Part shown: positions 1 to 6,307 of the stretch, one piece after another
Position numbering within the stretch: the stretch's first letter is position 1
Layout of the letters: the number at the start of each line of letters is the position of its first letter
Source: Hyphomicrobiaceae bacterium UBA2767
GTDB taxonomy: Bacteria > Pseudomonadota > Alphaproteobacteria > Rhizobiales > Methyloligellaceae
Assembly: GCA_002352635.1 (NCBI GenBank)
Contig: DEIT01000228.1
Span: 1 to 8,220 of the forward strand
Direction of reading: 5' to 3'
DNA: 8,220 nucleotides
Notes under the pieces: generated by a model
Databases searched by the model: none
The model's input: the letters and a program-made list of their open reading frames with translations, nothing else
What the model was told of the DNA's origin: nothing
Position numbers and translations under genes: made by a program

Positions 1-2
1 CA

Positions 3-371
3 ACCGAGCCGGAAGAGATTACCGACCGGTTCGAGAAGTTCGCCCAGGAGCAGGTATTGCCGATCCTGATGGAAACTTACAAGGCTGCGGAAATCGTCAC
101 GACCCAAACAAGCGATGTCCCCTCGCTCAACGCGCCCGAACGCTCTGATGCCGTGTCGCTTGCTCTCAAGCGCGCGGGACAGAATGAGCGCTTTGCGGTT
201 TCCTACGGCACCGAGGGCGGCTTGTTTGAACGGGCGGGATTCTCTTCGGTAGTCATCGGCCCTGGTGACATTGCCCAGGCACACGCGGCGGATGAGTTCA
301 TTGAAGAAGACGAGCTCACAAAGTGCAGCGCCTTCCTCGACCGATTGGCCGAACACGCCGAAGCTGAGTGA
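3..371 (+). CDS. argE: Acetylornithine deacetylase (ArgE-type M20 metallopeptidase), C-terminal part only
   Basis: The reading frame is open from the left edge and ends at TGA 369-371, leaving the last 122 residues. Enzymes of this M20 subgroup hydrolyse N2-acetylornithine to ornithine and acetate with a two-metal centre in the cytoplasm. Two segments mark the family end: SYGTEGGLFERAG, and GPGDIAQAHAADEFI, whose His is the conserved C-terminal metal ligand of ArgE. The N-terminal metal-binding half and the start lie outside the window. The next gene begins 8 bp downstream, so the two are probably co-transcribed. The biosynthetic genes argD and argF are 2.4 kb or more away on the other strand. 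Many alphaproteobacteria also have the ArgJ recycling route, so this copy may be a catabolic paralogue. The family call is firm, the exact substrate is not. Confidence 0.8.
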   Translation, partial: TEPEEITDRFEKFAQEQVLPILMETYKAAEIVTTQTSDVPSLNAPERSDAVSLALKRAGQNERFAVSYGTEGGLFERAGFSSVVIGPGDIAQAHAADEFIEEDELTKCSAFLDRLAEHAEAE

Positions 372-379
372 GACTGCAC

Positions 380-1354
380 GTGAAGATCAGCATTCTCGAC
401 GACTATTTTGACACTATCCGAAAGCTCAACTGCTTCAAAAAGTTGAGCGGCCACAACGTTACGATCTGGAATGATCATGTGCAGGACGATGATATCCTGG
501 CTGAGCGTCTCGCCGAAACAGAAACGCTTGTGCTGATCCGAGAGCGTACCAAAATCCAGACGCCGCTGATCGATCGTCTGCCGAAACTTAAGCTGATCAG
601 CCAACGCAGCGTCTTTCCCCATATCGACGTCGACGCCTGCACTCGCCACGGCATCATCTTGTCTTCAAGCCAGCATCCAGGTGCTCCCTCTTACGCGACC
701 GCGGAACTGACCTGGGGCCTGATCCTTGCGGCGATGCGTCAAATTCCCCAACAAATGGCGTCGGTCAAGGCCGGCAACTGGCAGATGGGTGTCGGCAAAA
801 CATTGCGTGGGCGCACCCTTGGTATATTCGGATATGGCCGTATCGGACGCGCGGTTGCGGACTATGCGCAAGCCTTCGGCATGAACGTCGTGTTCTGGGC
901 AAGTGAAGCTTCACGCGAACGCGCCCGAAGCGATGGTGCGACTGTCGCGGAAAGCAAGGAAGCATTCTTTTCAGGCTGCGATGTCGTTTCGCTGCATCTG
1001 CGTCTTTACGATTCCACACGCGGCATTGTGACGGCAGATGACCTGGCACTGATGAAGCCCGACTCACTGCTGGTCAATACGAGCCGAGCATCGCTTATAG
1101 TGAAGGGTGCGCTAGCGACTGCCTTGCGCGCAGGGCGGCCCGGCATGGCCGCTGTTGATGTTTACGAGGAGGAACCTGTCCGCAATACGGAACATCCGCT
1201 TTTTGCGCTCGACAATGTCATCTGCACGCCGCACATCGGCTACGTGACAGAGGATGAGTGGGAAATACAGTTCAGCGAAATATTCGACCAGATTCTTGCT
1301 TACCAAGCGGGTGCGCCAATCAACGTCATTAATACAGAGCTTCTGGAGAAATAG
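380..1354 (+). CDS. D-isomer-specific 2-hydroxyacid dehydrogenase family protein
   Basis: This is a 324-residue NAD(P)-dependent oxidoreductase of the family that interconverts 2-hydroxy acids and 2-keto acids (phosphoglycerate, glycerate, lactate and others). The nucleotide-binding loop is GYGRIG at residues 151-156. The catalytic set is visible: Arg236 in NTSRASLI, the Glu of the VYEEEP segment (263-265), and His285 in TPHIG. Length is normal for the family. A GTG at 368 overlaps the upstream stop codon, but I prefer GTG 380: it has GAGTGA at 366-371 at proper spacing and gives the usual N-terminus MKISILDDYF. The gene probably shares a transcript with the ArgE-like gene, which hints at a keto/hydroxy acid made from an acylated amino acid. 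That link is inference, and the substrate cannot be read from the sequence. It ends 7 bp from the convergent cfa gene. Confidence 0.88.
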   Translation: MKISILDDYFDTIRKLNCFKKLSGHNVTIWNDHVQDDDILAERLAETETLVLIRERTKIQTPLIDRLPKLKLISQRSVFPHIDVDACTRHGIILSSSQHPGAPSYATAELTWGLILAAMRQIPQQMASVKAGNWQMGVGKTLRGRTLGIFGYGRIGRAVADYAQAFGMNVVFWASEASRERARSDGATVAESKEAFFSGCDVVSLHLRLYDSTRGIVTADDLALMKPDSLLVNTSRASLIVKGALATALRAGRPGMAAVDVYEEEPVRNTEHPLFALDNVICTPHIGYVTEDEWEIQFSEIFDQILAYQAGAPINVINTELLEK

Positions 1355-1361
1355 GCGCACA

Positions 1362-2648
1362 TCACCCGCGATGTCTCGCCTTTCTGCGGCTTCCACCCGT
1401 TTCCGCGACCTTCTTTTCTTTTCCGAACCTCTCACACTGGGCGAGCCGCGCTTCTTCATCTCCCATATAGTCGCGGGTCAGTGGAACCGCGGTCTGCTCG
1501 TGCGCAAGCTGTATCTGAAACACAACCAGCCCCTGATACCTGAATGAGGCCTCCGAACCGGCGAGATAGAACTCCCACATCCGGCAGAATTTTTCGCCCT
1601 TGAGGCGGACGGCTTCATCCCAGTGGGACAGGAAACGCTCCCGCCAGTGCCGCAGCGTTTCAGCATAATGCAGGCGCAGGATTTCGATGTCGCACACGCA
1701 GAGACCCGAAGCCTCAATAGCTGGCATGATCTCACTCAGCGCCGGCAGGGAGCCACCAGGAAAGATATATCGCTTTATGAAAGGGTTGGTCGGTGAAGGC
1801 CCCGGCGCGCGACCGATCGTATGCAGAAGCGCAATACCATCCTTGTTCAAAAGATCACTCATTCGCCGGAAAAATGTTCGGTAGTGATGGACCCCTACAT
1901 GCTCGAACATGCCGACCGAGACAATCTTGTCGAACTGCCCCTTGGTCTCACGGTAGTCCTCAAGCTTGAAGGAGATGCGATCGGGGCGAGGCACTTCGCG
2001 CGCCCGCTCTCGCGCGATCTTGAGCTGCTCCTTGCTCAGGGTAATGCCGGTAATGTCCCCGCCGGTCACGCGCGCGAAATAAATCCCCAAACCACCCCAG
2101 CCACAGCCGATATCAAGCACCTTGTCACCCGGCCGGACCAGAAGTTTGGCGGTGAGATGGCGCTTCTTTGTAATTTGAGCGGTTTCGAGATCAACGTCAG
2201 AGTTTACGAAATAAGCACACGAGTACTGTTGGTCGCTGTCAAGGAACATCCGGTAGATTTCGGGTTCGATATCATAATGCGCGGCTGCGTTCCGCCGCGC
2301 ACGGGAAATTGGGTTGAACTGGTCAATACGGCGCACAAGCCAACGCGACAAAACCAGCATCCATGTCCATTTGGGAAGCGGCACCTCTTCAGCATTGCTG
2401 AGGAGAATTGCCATGAACCGGTAAAAGTCACCCTCTTCAACGACCAGCCGGCCATCCATATAGGCCTCGCCAATCGCGAGCCAGGGATCGATAGCTATTT
2501 TGATTTCTGTCCAGCGGTCAGTTACGCGAACCGCACTACGCCGTCCGGTTCCATCACCAAACCGGTGAACACCGCCGCGCGCATCGGTTATCCGCAAGTC
2601 ACCTTTTCTAATGACAACCCTGAACGCGTATCTGAATGGGCCAAACAT
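1362..2648 (-). CDS. cfa: Cyclopropane-fatty-acyl-phospholipid synthase
   Basis: The enzyme transfers a methylene group from S-adenosylmethionine to double bonds of membrane phospholipid acyl chains, forming cyclopropane fatty acids at the inner membrane face. With the start at ATG 2648 it has 428 residues. The SAM loop VLDIGCGWGGL is at about 177-187. Residues equivalent to the E. coli bicarbonate-binding set are present: Cys144 (QYSC), Glu249 (FEHVG), His276 (LHTIG) and Tyr328 (HYAETL). The C-terminal signature WEFYLAGSEASFRYQGLVVF is intact, followed by a basic, probably disordered tail. The frame extends upstream to GTG 2708. I chose ATG 2648 because the resulting N-terminus (MFGPFRYAFRVVIRKGDL) matches where homologues begin, and because the predicted transcription start lies downstream of that GTG. 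No good Shine-Dalgarno is visible at either start. An FNR-type site precedes the gene. Confidence 0.93.
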   Translation of the reverse strand: MFGPFRYAFRVVIRKGDLRITDARGGVHRFGDGTGRRSAVRVTDRWTEIKIAIDPWLAIGEAYMDGRLVVEEGDFYRFMAILLSNAEEVPLPKWTWMLVLSRWLVRRIDQFNPISRARRNAAAHYDIEPEIYRMFLDSDQQYSCAYFVNSDVDLETAQITKKRHLTAKLLVRPGDKVLDIGCGWGGLGIYFARVTGGDITGITLSKEQLKIARERAREVPRPDRISFKLEDYRETKGQFDKIVSVGMFEHVGVHHYRTFFRRMSDLLNKDGIALLHTIGRAPGPSPTNPFIKRYIFPGGSLPALSEIMPAIEASGLCVCDIEILRLHYAETLRHWRERFLSHWDEAVRLKGEKFCRMWEFYLAGSEASFRYQGLVVFQIQLAHEQTAVPLTRDYMGDEEARLAQCERFGKEKKVAETGGSRRKARHRG

Positions 2649-2693
2649 CGTGACTGCACCAAAAAGAAGCCACAAGACACCACGCCGTCCAAG

Positions 2694-2699
2694 ACTATA
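2694..2699 (-). promoter_or_regulatory. Predicted -10 box of cfa (TATAGT)
   Basis: Read on the minus strand, TATAGT matches five of six bases of the TATAAT consensus. It implies a start site near 2687 and a leader of about 39 nt to ATG 2648. At the 17-bp-spaced -35 position the sequence is AATGCC, which does not resemble TTGACA. The promoter would therefore need an activator, and a suitable site sits at the right distance. This is a prediction from position and consensus only. Confidence 0.55.
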
Positions 2700-2721
2700 G
2701 TCTAACACCAGAATGTGGCAT

Positions 2722-2735
2722 TTGATCTAGTTCAA
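2722..2735 (-). promoter_or_regulatory. FNR/FixK-type (anaerobox) binding site upstream of cfa
   Basis: The minus strand reads TTGAACTAGATCAA, matching nine of the ten fixed bases of the FNR/FixK/FnrN consensus TTGAT-N4-ATCAA (written here on the opposite strand as TTGAT-CTAG-TTCAA). Flanking bases extend the dyad to TTTGA-N6-TCAAA. Its centre at 2728.5 is 41.5 bp upstream of the start site deduced from the -10 box at 2694-2699, the classic class II activator position. Control of cfa by oxygen or a related signal through a Crp/Fnr-family protein follows by inference. Confidence 0.65.
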
Positions 2736-2838
2736 ACAAGAATTGCATCACCAGCAAACACTCCAGTGGTCGCATTCTGACCCTCGATGACATGATAGGC
2801 ATGCCCGAGCGCGGTGTTTTCTGTGGTGAATTAGACGG

Positions 2839-3819
2839 TTAGTCTGATTTATCTCGCGTTTCCGCGAAGTCGCTCGGATCGAAGTCGTAACGAGAATTAC
2901 AAAATTGGCAGGTGACGCGGATTCGTCCATCTTCAGCCATATCCTGCAACTCCCCGGTTGCGAAACTACTCAGCATGGACTTAACCCTGTCGGGGGAACA
3001 TCCGCACTTAAACATGAGCGGGCGCATCTGGAATGCGCGGGCCTGCTCTTCATGGAATAACCGGTAGACAAGGCGGTCCGGCGGCAAAAGCGGATCGACC
3101 AGTTCCTGATCCTGAACCGTGCCAGCAAGAATACGCGCGCGGTTCCAGCCATCTTCGTCCGAAACCTTTTCTGGTGCGTCATGCCCGCCTTCCCGGGTCA
3201 GGTGCTGAACCATGAGTCCGCCAGCGCGCCAACGCCATTGGTCCTGATCCACACCGTCCTTGGACGCGCCCGCGCTGTAGTGCCGAGCCACGGCGACCTG
3301 AATGAATGTCGGCAATTGCTCTGACTGGCGGAAATAGGTGTCGGCCGCCTCATTCAGATTGCCACCCTCAAGCGCGACCACACCCTGGTAGTTGTCCATA
3401 TCGGGTCCGCGGTCGATCGTCATGGCGAGATGCCCTTGACCAAGCAGATCGCCAGGTTCGAATTCTTCCTTCGTGTCCAGGGCGGCAACGGCTTCAGCAT
3501 CGAAACCAGCATAGCCACGCAGCGCCCCGGTGGATTTGTAGTCGACCACGAGCAGATTCACCGGACCGTCGGTCTTCGTCTGAAATGTAAACTTGCCGTC
3601 GAACTTGAGCGATGCACCCAGAAGTGCTGTCAGCGCGACCGCCTCACCAAGCAGCTTGCAGACAGACTCAGGGTAGTTGTGCCCACGCAAGATAGCATCA
3701 ACTGCCGGACCAAGCCGGACCAGACGGCCGCTTATGTCCGCTAGGTCCGCCTGAAATGGCAGAACAATGTCGTCTGCCAGTGTGGCGTCAACTGGCGAAC
3801 CTGTCTGTGCTACTTCCAT
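2839..3819 (-). CDS. hslO: Redox-regulated chaperone Hsp33
   Basis: Hsp33 is a cytoplasmic holdase that is inactive when reduced and zinc-bound. Oxidation of its C-terminal cysteines unfolds a linker and exposes the client-binding surface. The protein has 326 residues with the N-terminal Hsp33 fold over roughly 15-250. The four zinc-binding cysteines are Cys272 and Cys274 (KCGCS) and Cys304 and Cys307 (TCQFC), the canonical CxC and CxxC pairs, so redox switching should be intact. A fifth Cys is at 54. The start ATG lies directly after the argF stop codon (TGA then ATG, no gap), with only a weak GAAGTGA upstream, which points to translation coupled to argF. It is the last gene of the argD-argF-hslO operon. 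I see no clear intrinsic terminator in the 130 bp that follow. Confidence 0.95.
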   Translation of the reverse strand: MEVAQTGSPVDATLADDIVLPFQADLADISGRLVRLGPAVDAILRGHNYPESVCKLLGEAVALTALLGASLKFDGKFTFQTKTDGPVNLLVVDYKSTGALRGYAGFDAEAVAALDTKEEFEPGDLLGQGHLAMTIDRGPDMDNYQGVVALEGGNLNEAADTYFRQSEQLPTFIQVAVARHYSAGASKDGVDQDQWRWRAGGLMVQHLTREGGHDAPEKVSDEDGWNRARILAGTVQDQELVDPLLPPDRLVYRLFHEEQARAFQMRPLMFKCGCSPDRVKSMLSSFATGELQDMAEDGRIRVTCQFCNSRYDFDPSDFAETRDKSD

Positions 3820-4743
3820 TCACTTCAATCCAAGGCACCAGGCAAGAATGGCTTTTTGAGCGTGGAGCCGGTTTTCTGCTTCGTCGAATACCACAGACTG
3901 GGGACCATCAATAACGTCCGCCGTCACTTCATCGCCGCGATGAGCCGGAAGGCAATGCATGAAGATCGCATCCTTCTCCGCACATTTCATGAGCTTTTGA
4001 TCGACCTGATATGGTGCAAGAAGTTTCCTGCGCTCCGCAGCGTTCTTATCGCCCATCGACACCCAGACGTCGGTCATCACAAGATCACCGCCAGCAGCCG
4101 CCTCTCCAGGATCCTGAGTTACGAGTGTCTCTCCACCTTCCTTCTTGACCCACGCAAGCACGGCAGGGTCAGGCGACAGCTCCTTCGGGCAGGCGATACG
4201 CAACGAAAAACCGAACCGTACAGCGGCATGCATCCATGAAGTGACCATATTATTGCCGTCACCGACCCACACCACATTGCGTCCCGCGATAGAGCCCCTG
4301 TGCTCTTCATAGGTCAGAATGTCAGCCATCACCTGGCAGGGATGTGAATAATCCGTCAAACCATTGATCACGGGCACGCTGGCATATTCCGCCAGTTCCG
4401 TAATTTTTGAATGGGCATCCGTGCGCAGCATGATCGCATCGATATAACGCGACAGAACACGCGCCGTATCAGCGATGGTCTCGCCTCGTCCCAGTTGCGT
4501 CTCGCCGCTGTTGAGCACGATCGTCTGTCCGCCGAGTTGCCGCATGGCCACGTCAAACGAGACCCGTGTGCGTGTCGATGGCTTGTCAAACATCAAGGCA
4601 AGCACGGAAGTCGACGGCAGCATCGTCGACTGAGCACCTGGAGTTTCATTCTTCAGCGCCCGTGCGCTTGCAATGAGGCTTTTGAGTGTCTGCGTGTCTA
4701 GCGCATCGATATCCAGAAAATGCCGGACTGCCATCACCGTCAT
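3820..4743 (-). CDS. argF: Ornithine carbamoyltransferase, anabolic
   Basis: The enzyme joins carbamoyl phosphate and L-ornithine to make citrulline, the sixth step of arginine synthesis, normally as a cytoplasmic trimer. From ATG 4743 it has 307 residues, the usual length. Motifs in order: STRTR at 56-60 and HPCQ at 134-137 (carbamoyl phosphate), SMG at 229-231, and HCLP at 263-266 (ornithine loop). All key residues are present. The frame opens further upstream (to 4785), but ATG 4743 overlaps the argD stop as ATGA, the usual sign of translational coupling. ATG 4734, three codons later, is an alternative. The GGGG run just upstream could serve either. The preceding gene product supplies acetylornithine, so the two enzymes flank the deacetylation step. 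Confidence 0.96.
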   Translation of the reverse strand: MTVMAVRHFLDIDALDTQTLKSLIASARALKNETPGAQSTMLPSTSVLALMFDKPSTRTRVSFDVAMRQLGGQTIVLNSGETQLGRGETIADTARVLSRYIDAIMLRTDAHSKITELAEYASVPVINGLTDYSHPCQVMADILTYEEHRGSIAGRNVVWVGDGNNMVTSWMHAAVRFGFSLRIACPKELSPDPAVLAWVKKEGGETLVTQDPGEAAAGGDLVMTDVWVSMGDKNAAERRKLLAPYQVDQKLMKCAEKDAIFMHCLPAHRGDEVTADVIDGPQSVVFDEAENRLHAQKAILAWCLGLK

Positions 4744-5933
4744 ACCCCGGTTTGTTCTTTTGCTGACGAAGATACCCGGCCGCACGCAGTCTCAAGCCGC
4801 TCGCACGCCAGATCGACATGCTCCGGTTCCACTGTCAGAGGAGGCAGCATGCGCACCACGTTGTCTCCTGCCGGAACAGTGAGAAGTCGCTCTTCGAACA
4901 GCGCATCAATCAGTTTCTGGCTCGGCACCTTGCATCTAAGTCCGAGCATCAGCCCTTCACCGCGGATAGTTTCGATCACGGTCGGGTAGGTATCGCATAT
5001 GCCCGCAAGCTTCTGCTTCAACTTGGTGCCCATATCGCTGACATGGTCAAGAAAGCCTGGAGCGAGCACAACATCGAGCACCGCGTTACCGACGGCCATG
5101 GCAAGGGGATTGCCGCCGAAAGTCGAACCGTGTGTTCCCGCGGTCAATCCGACGGCCGCTTCCTTGGTGGCAAGGCATGCCCCAACGGGAAAACCGCCGC
5201 CGATCCCTTTAGCAACACCCATAATGTCCGGCGTCACACCGGACCACTCATGGGCAAACAGTTTGCCCGTACGTCCAATGCCCGTCTGCACCTCATCGAA
5301 TATGAGCAAAATGCCATGCTCATCTGCGAGGGTCCGCAAATCGCGGATAAATTTCCACGGTACGGTCAGGATACCGCCCTCACCGAGCAGCGGTTCGATG
5401 GCAATAGCCGCGGTCTCGTCAGTGATGGCCGCACGAACCGCATCGAGATCATTCAGAGGCACCTGATCGAACCCATCCACGGCGGGGCCAAACCCCTCCA
5501 GATGCTTCGATTGTCCTCCTGCTGCGATGGTCGCAAGTGTGCGTCCATGGAAGGCGCCTTCGAATGTGATGATCCGGTAGCGCTCACCATTGCCATTCGT
5601 CGCATGATATTTACGCGCCATCTTGATCGCGCATTCCATTGCCTCAGCTCCAGAATTTGCAAAGAAGACCTGATCGGCAAAGGTCACGTCCGCAAGCCGG
5701 TCAGCAAGCCGCTCCTGACCCGGAATATGATAGAGATTGGAGGTGTGCCAGAGCTTACCAGCCTGTTCGGTCAAGGCAGCAACAAGTGCTGGATGGCAAT
5801 GCCCAAGTGACACAACAGCCACACCTGCACCGAAATCGAGATATTTTTCGCCTTCCGCAGTCTCCAGATACGCGCCTTCACCTCTTACAAAGGCCAGATC
5901 GGCGCGTGCGTATGTCGGTATAACAGCGCTCAT
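4740..5933 (-). CDS. argD: Acetylornithine aminotransferase (class III PLP enzyme)
   Basis: ArgD converts N-acetylglutamate 5-semialdehyde and glutamate to N2-acetylornithine and 2-oxoglutarate. Many ArgD proteins also act as succinyldiaminopimelate aminotransferase in lysine synthesis. The protein has 397 residues, standard for the family. Visible elements are the phosphate-binding NSGAEA at 93-98, FHGRT at 128-132, FDEVQTGIGRTG at 212-223 with Asp213 for the pyridine nitrogen, and the PLP lysine Lys242 in AKGIGGGFP. The C-terminal segment ending in SSSAKEQTGV is complete. The start ATG is preceded by a modest GAGTGA. It is the first gene of the operon, overlapping argF by 4 bp. Its leader contains a terminator-like hairpin and its promoter is near consensus. 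No arginine-repressor box is evident. Confidence 0.95.
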   Translation of the reverse strand: MSAVIPTYARADLAFVRGEGAYLETAEGEKYLDFGAGVAVVSLGHCHPALVAALTEQAGKLWHTSNLYHIPGQERLADRLADVTFADQVFFANSGAEAMECAIKMARKYHATNGNGERYRIITFEGAFHGRTLATIAAGGQSKHLEGFGPAVDGFDQVPLNDLDAVRAAITDETAAIAIEPLLGEGGILTVPWKFIRDLRTLADEHGILLIFDEVQTGIGRTGKLFAHEWSGVTPDIMGVAKGIGGGFPVGACLATKEAAVGLTAGTHGSTFGGNPLAMAVGNAVLDVVLAPGFLDHVSDMGTKLKQKLAGICDTYPTVIETIRGEGLMLGLRCKVPSQKLIDALFEERLLTVPAGDNVVRMLPPLTVEPEHVDLACERLETACGRVSSSAKEQTGV

Positions 5934-5962
5934 GACAATTCACTCAAGTGTTATGTGGAACC

Positions 5963-5985
5963 AAAAAAGCCGCCAGACAGGCGGC
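5963..5985 (-). terminator. Terminator-like hairpin in the argD 5' leader (possible attenuator)
   Basis: On the minus strand the RNA would read GCCGCC, loop UGUCU, GGCGGC, then six U: a perfect 6-bp GC stem with a U-run, the form of a Rho-independent terminator. It points towards argD and ends 29 bp before its ATG. From the predicted start site (about 5996) the hairpin spans roughly +12 to +28. The leader between has no ATG, so classic leader-peptide attenuation is unlikely. It could be a conditional terminator, a pause or stability element, or the end of a longer transcript from further upstream. Confidence 0.6.
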
Positions 5986-6002
5986 GGCGTCGTGTCTTGG
6001 GA

Positions 6003-6030
6003 ATTCTAAGGCAACACCGCGCGCTGTCAA
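6003..6030 (-). promoter_or_regulatory. Predicted sigma-70 promoter of the argD-argF-hslO operon
   Basis: On the minus strand a perfect TTGACA (6030-6025) is followed after 16 bp by TAGAAT (6008-6003), five of six bases of the -10 consensus. The implied start is near 5996, giving a leader of about 63 nt to the argD ATG. It is the best promoter match in the intergenic region and is correctly placed for the operon. Confidence 0.65.
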
Positions 6031-6120
6031 TTCGGCCACTGCAATCGAATTTTATGCAGATTTCGTCCACGGCCTCTTCTTTTCTGGGGAAAGTCGTGGC
6101 AGAATCCAACTAATCGGTGG

Positions 6121-6162
6121 AAAAGCCGGACCTGGAACAGGCGGGCGCTTGCCGGACTTTTT
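6121..6162 (+). other. Terminator-like structured element, possible small-RNA end
   Basis: On the plus strand AAAAGCCGG and CCGGACTTTTT pair as AAAAG/CTTTT plus CCGG/CCGG with one bulged A. The arms enclose an inner hairpin CCTG-GAA-CAGG, and the element ends in a run of five T. GCCGGAC also occurs twice as a direct repeat (6125-6131 and 6151-6157). Just upstream is another stem-loop (about 6066-6099). Together they could be a small plus-strand RNA or a structured leader, but I find no good promoter for it. On the minus strand the structure is similar, with only four T. Confidence 0.3.
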
Positions 6163-6186
6163 CCCGATGGTGTAACTTTACGTTTC

Positions 6187-6224
6187 GCCAGCCACGCGAT
6201 TTGAAAGTCTGCTCACCGGCTGGC
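6187..6224. repeat. Perfect 7-bp inverted repeat upstream of gcrA
   Basis: GCCAGCC (6187-6193) and GGCTGGC (6218-6224) are exact complements separated by 24 bp. It could form a stem in RNA or be a two-half-site operator. A short GTGA-CC-TCAC dyad follows at once at 6226-6235. No known family motif is recognised. Confidence 0.35.
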
Positions 6225-6282
6225 AGTGACCTCACGTAAGAGTTGGCGTTAATACCGTGCCGCATTTCTGTGGCAACGGAAG

Positions 6283-6293
6283 GAGTCTGAGTC
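6283..6293. promoter_or_regulatory. Two GANTC (CcrM methylation) sites one base apart, upstream of gcrA
   Basis: GAGTC occurs at 6283-6287 and again at 6289-6293. GANTC is the target of the cell-cycle adenine methyltransferase CcrM in alphaproteobacteria, and GcrA acts at promoters carrying methylated GANTC. The pair lies 38 to 48 bp before the gcrA start codon and coincides with the -35 position relative to the TATAAT at 6308-6313. Autoregulation is an inference. Confidence 0.55.
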
Positions 6294-6307
6294 CGAAAAC
6301 AAGCAAT

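Noticed and set aside
1386..1422. Possible plus-strand terminator for the dehydrogenase inside the 3' end of cfa (GCGG/CCGC followed by T-rich DNA)
   Set aside because: The stem is only 4 bp with a long loop, and the T-rich stretch is interrupted and part of the cfa coding sequence.
1821..2705. Long plus-strand open frame (294 codons) opposite cfa
   Set aside because: It is antisense to a clearly conserved enzyme, resembles no protein family I recognise, and is expected from codon bias in GC-rich DNA.
2649..2708. In-frame N-terminal extension of Cfa to GTG 2708
   Set aside because: It lacks a ribosome site, lies upstream of the predicted transcription start, and homologues begin at the residue encoded by ATG 2648.
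2695..2802. Minus-strand small open frame of 35 codons between hslO and cfa
   Set aside because: No ribosome site precedes it, and it covers the FNR-type site and -10 box, so the sequence is better explained as regulatory.
4818..5810. Long plus-strand open frame (330 codons) opposite argD
   Set aside because: It mirrors the argD coding sequence. The translated protein shows no recognisable domain, and no promoter or ribosome site supports it.
5948..6175. Plus-strand open frame of 75 codons in the argD/gcrA intergenic region
   Set aside because: It runs through the argD leader hairpin, the argD promoter and the terminator-like element, has no Shine-Dalgarno, and has no recognisable protein character.
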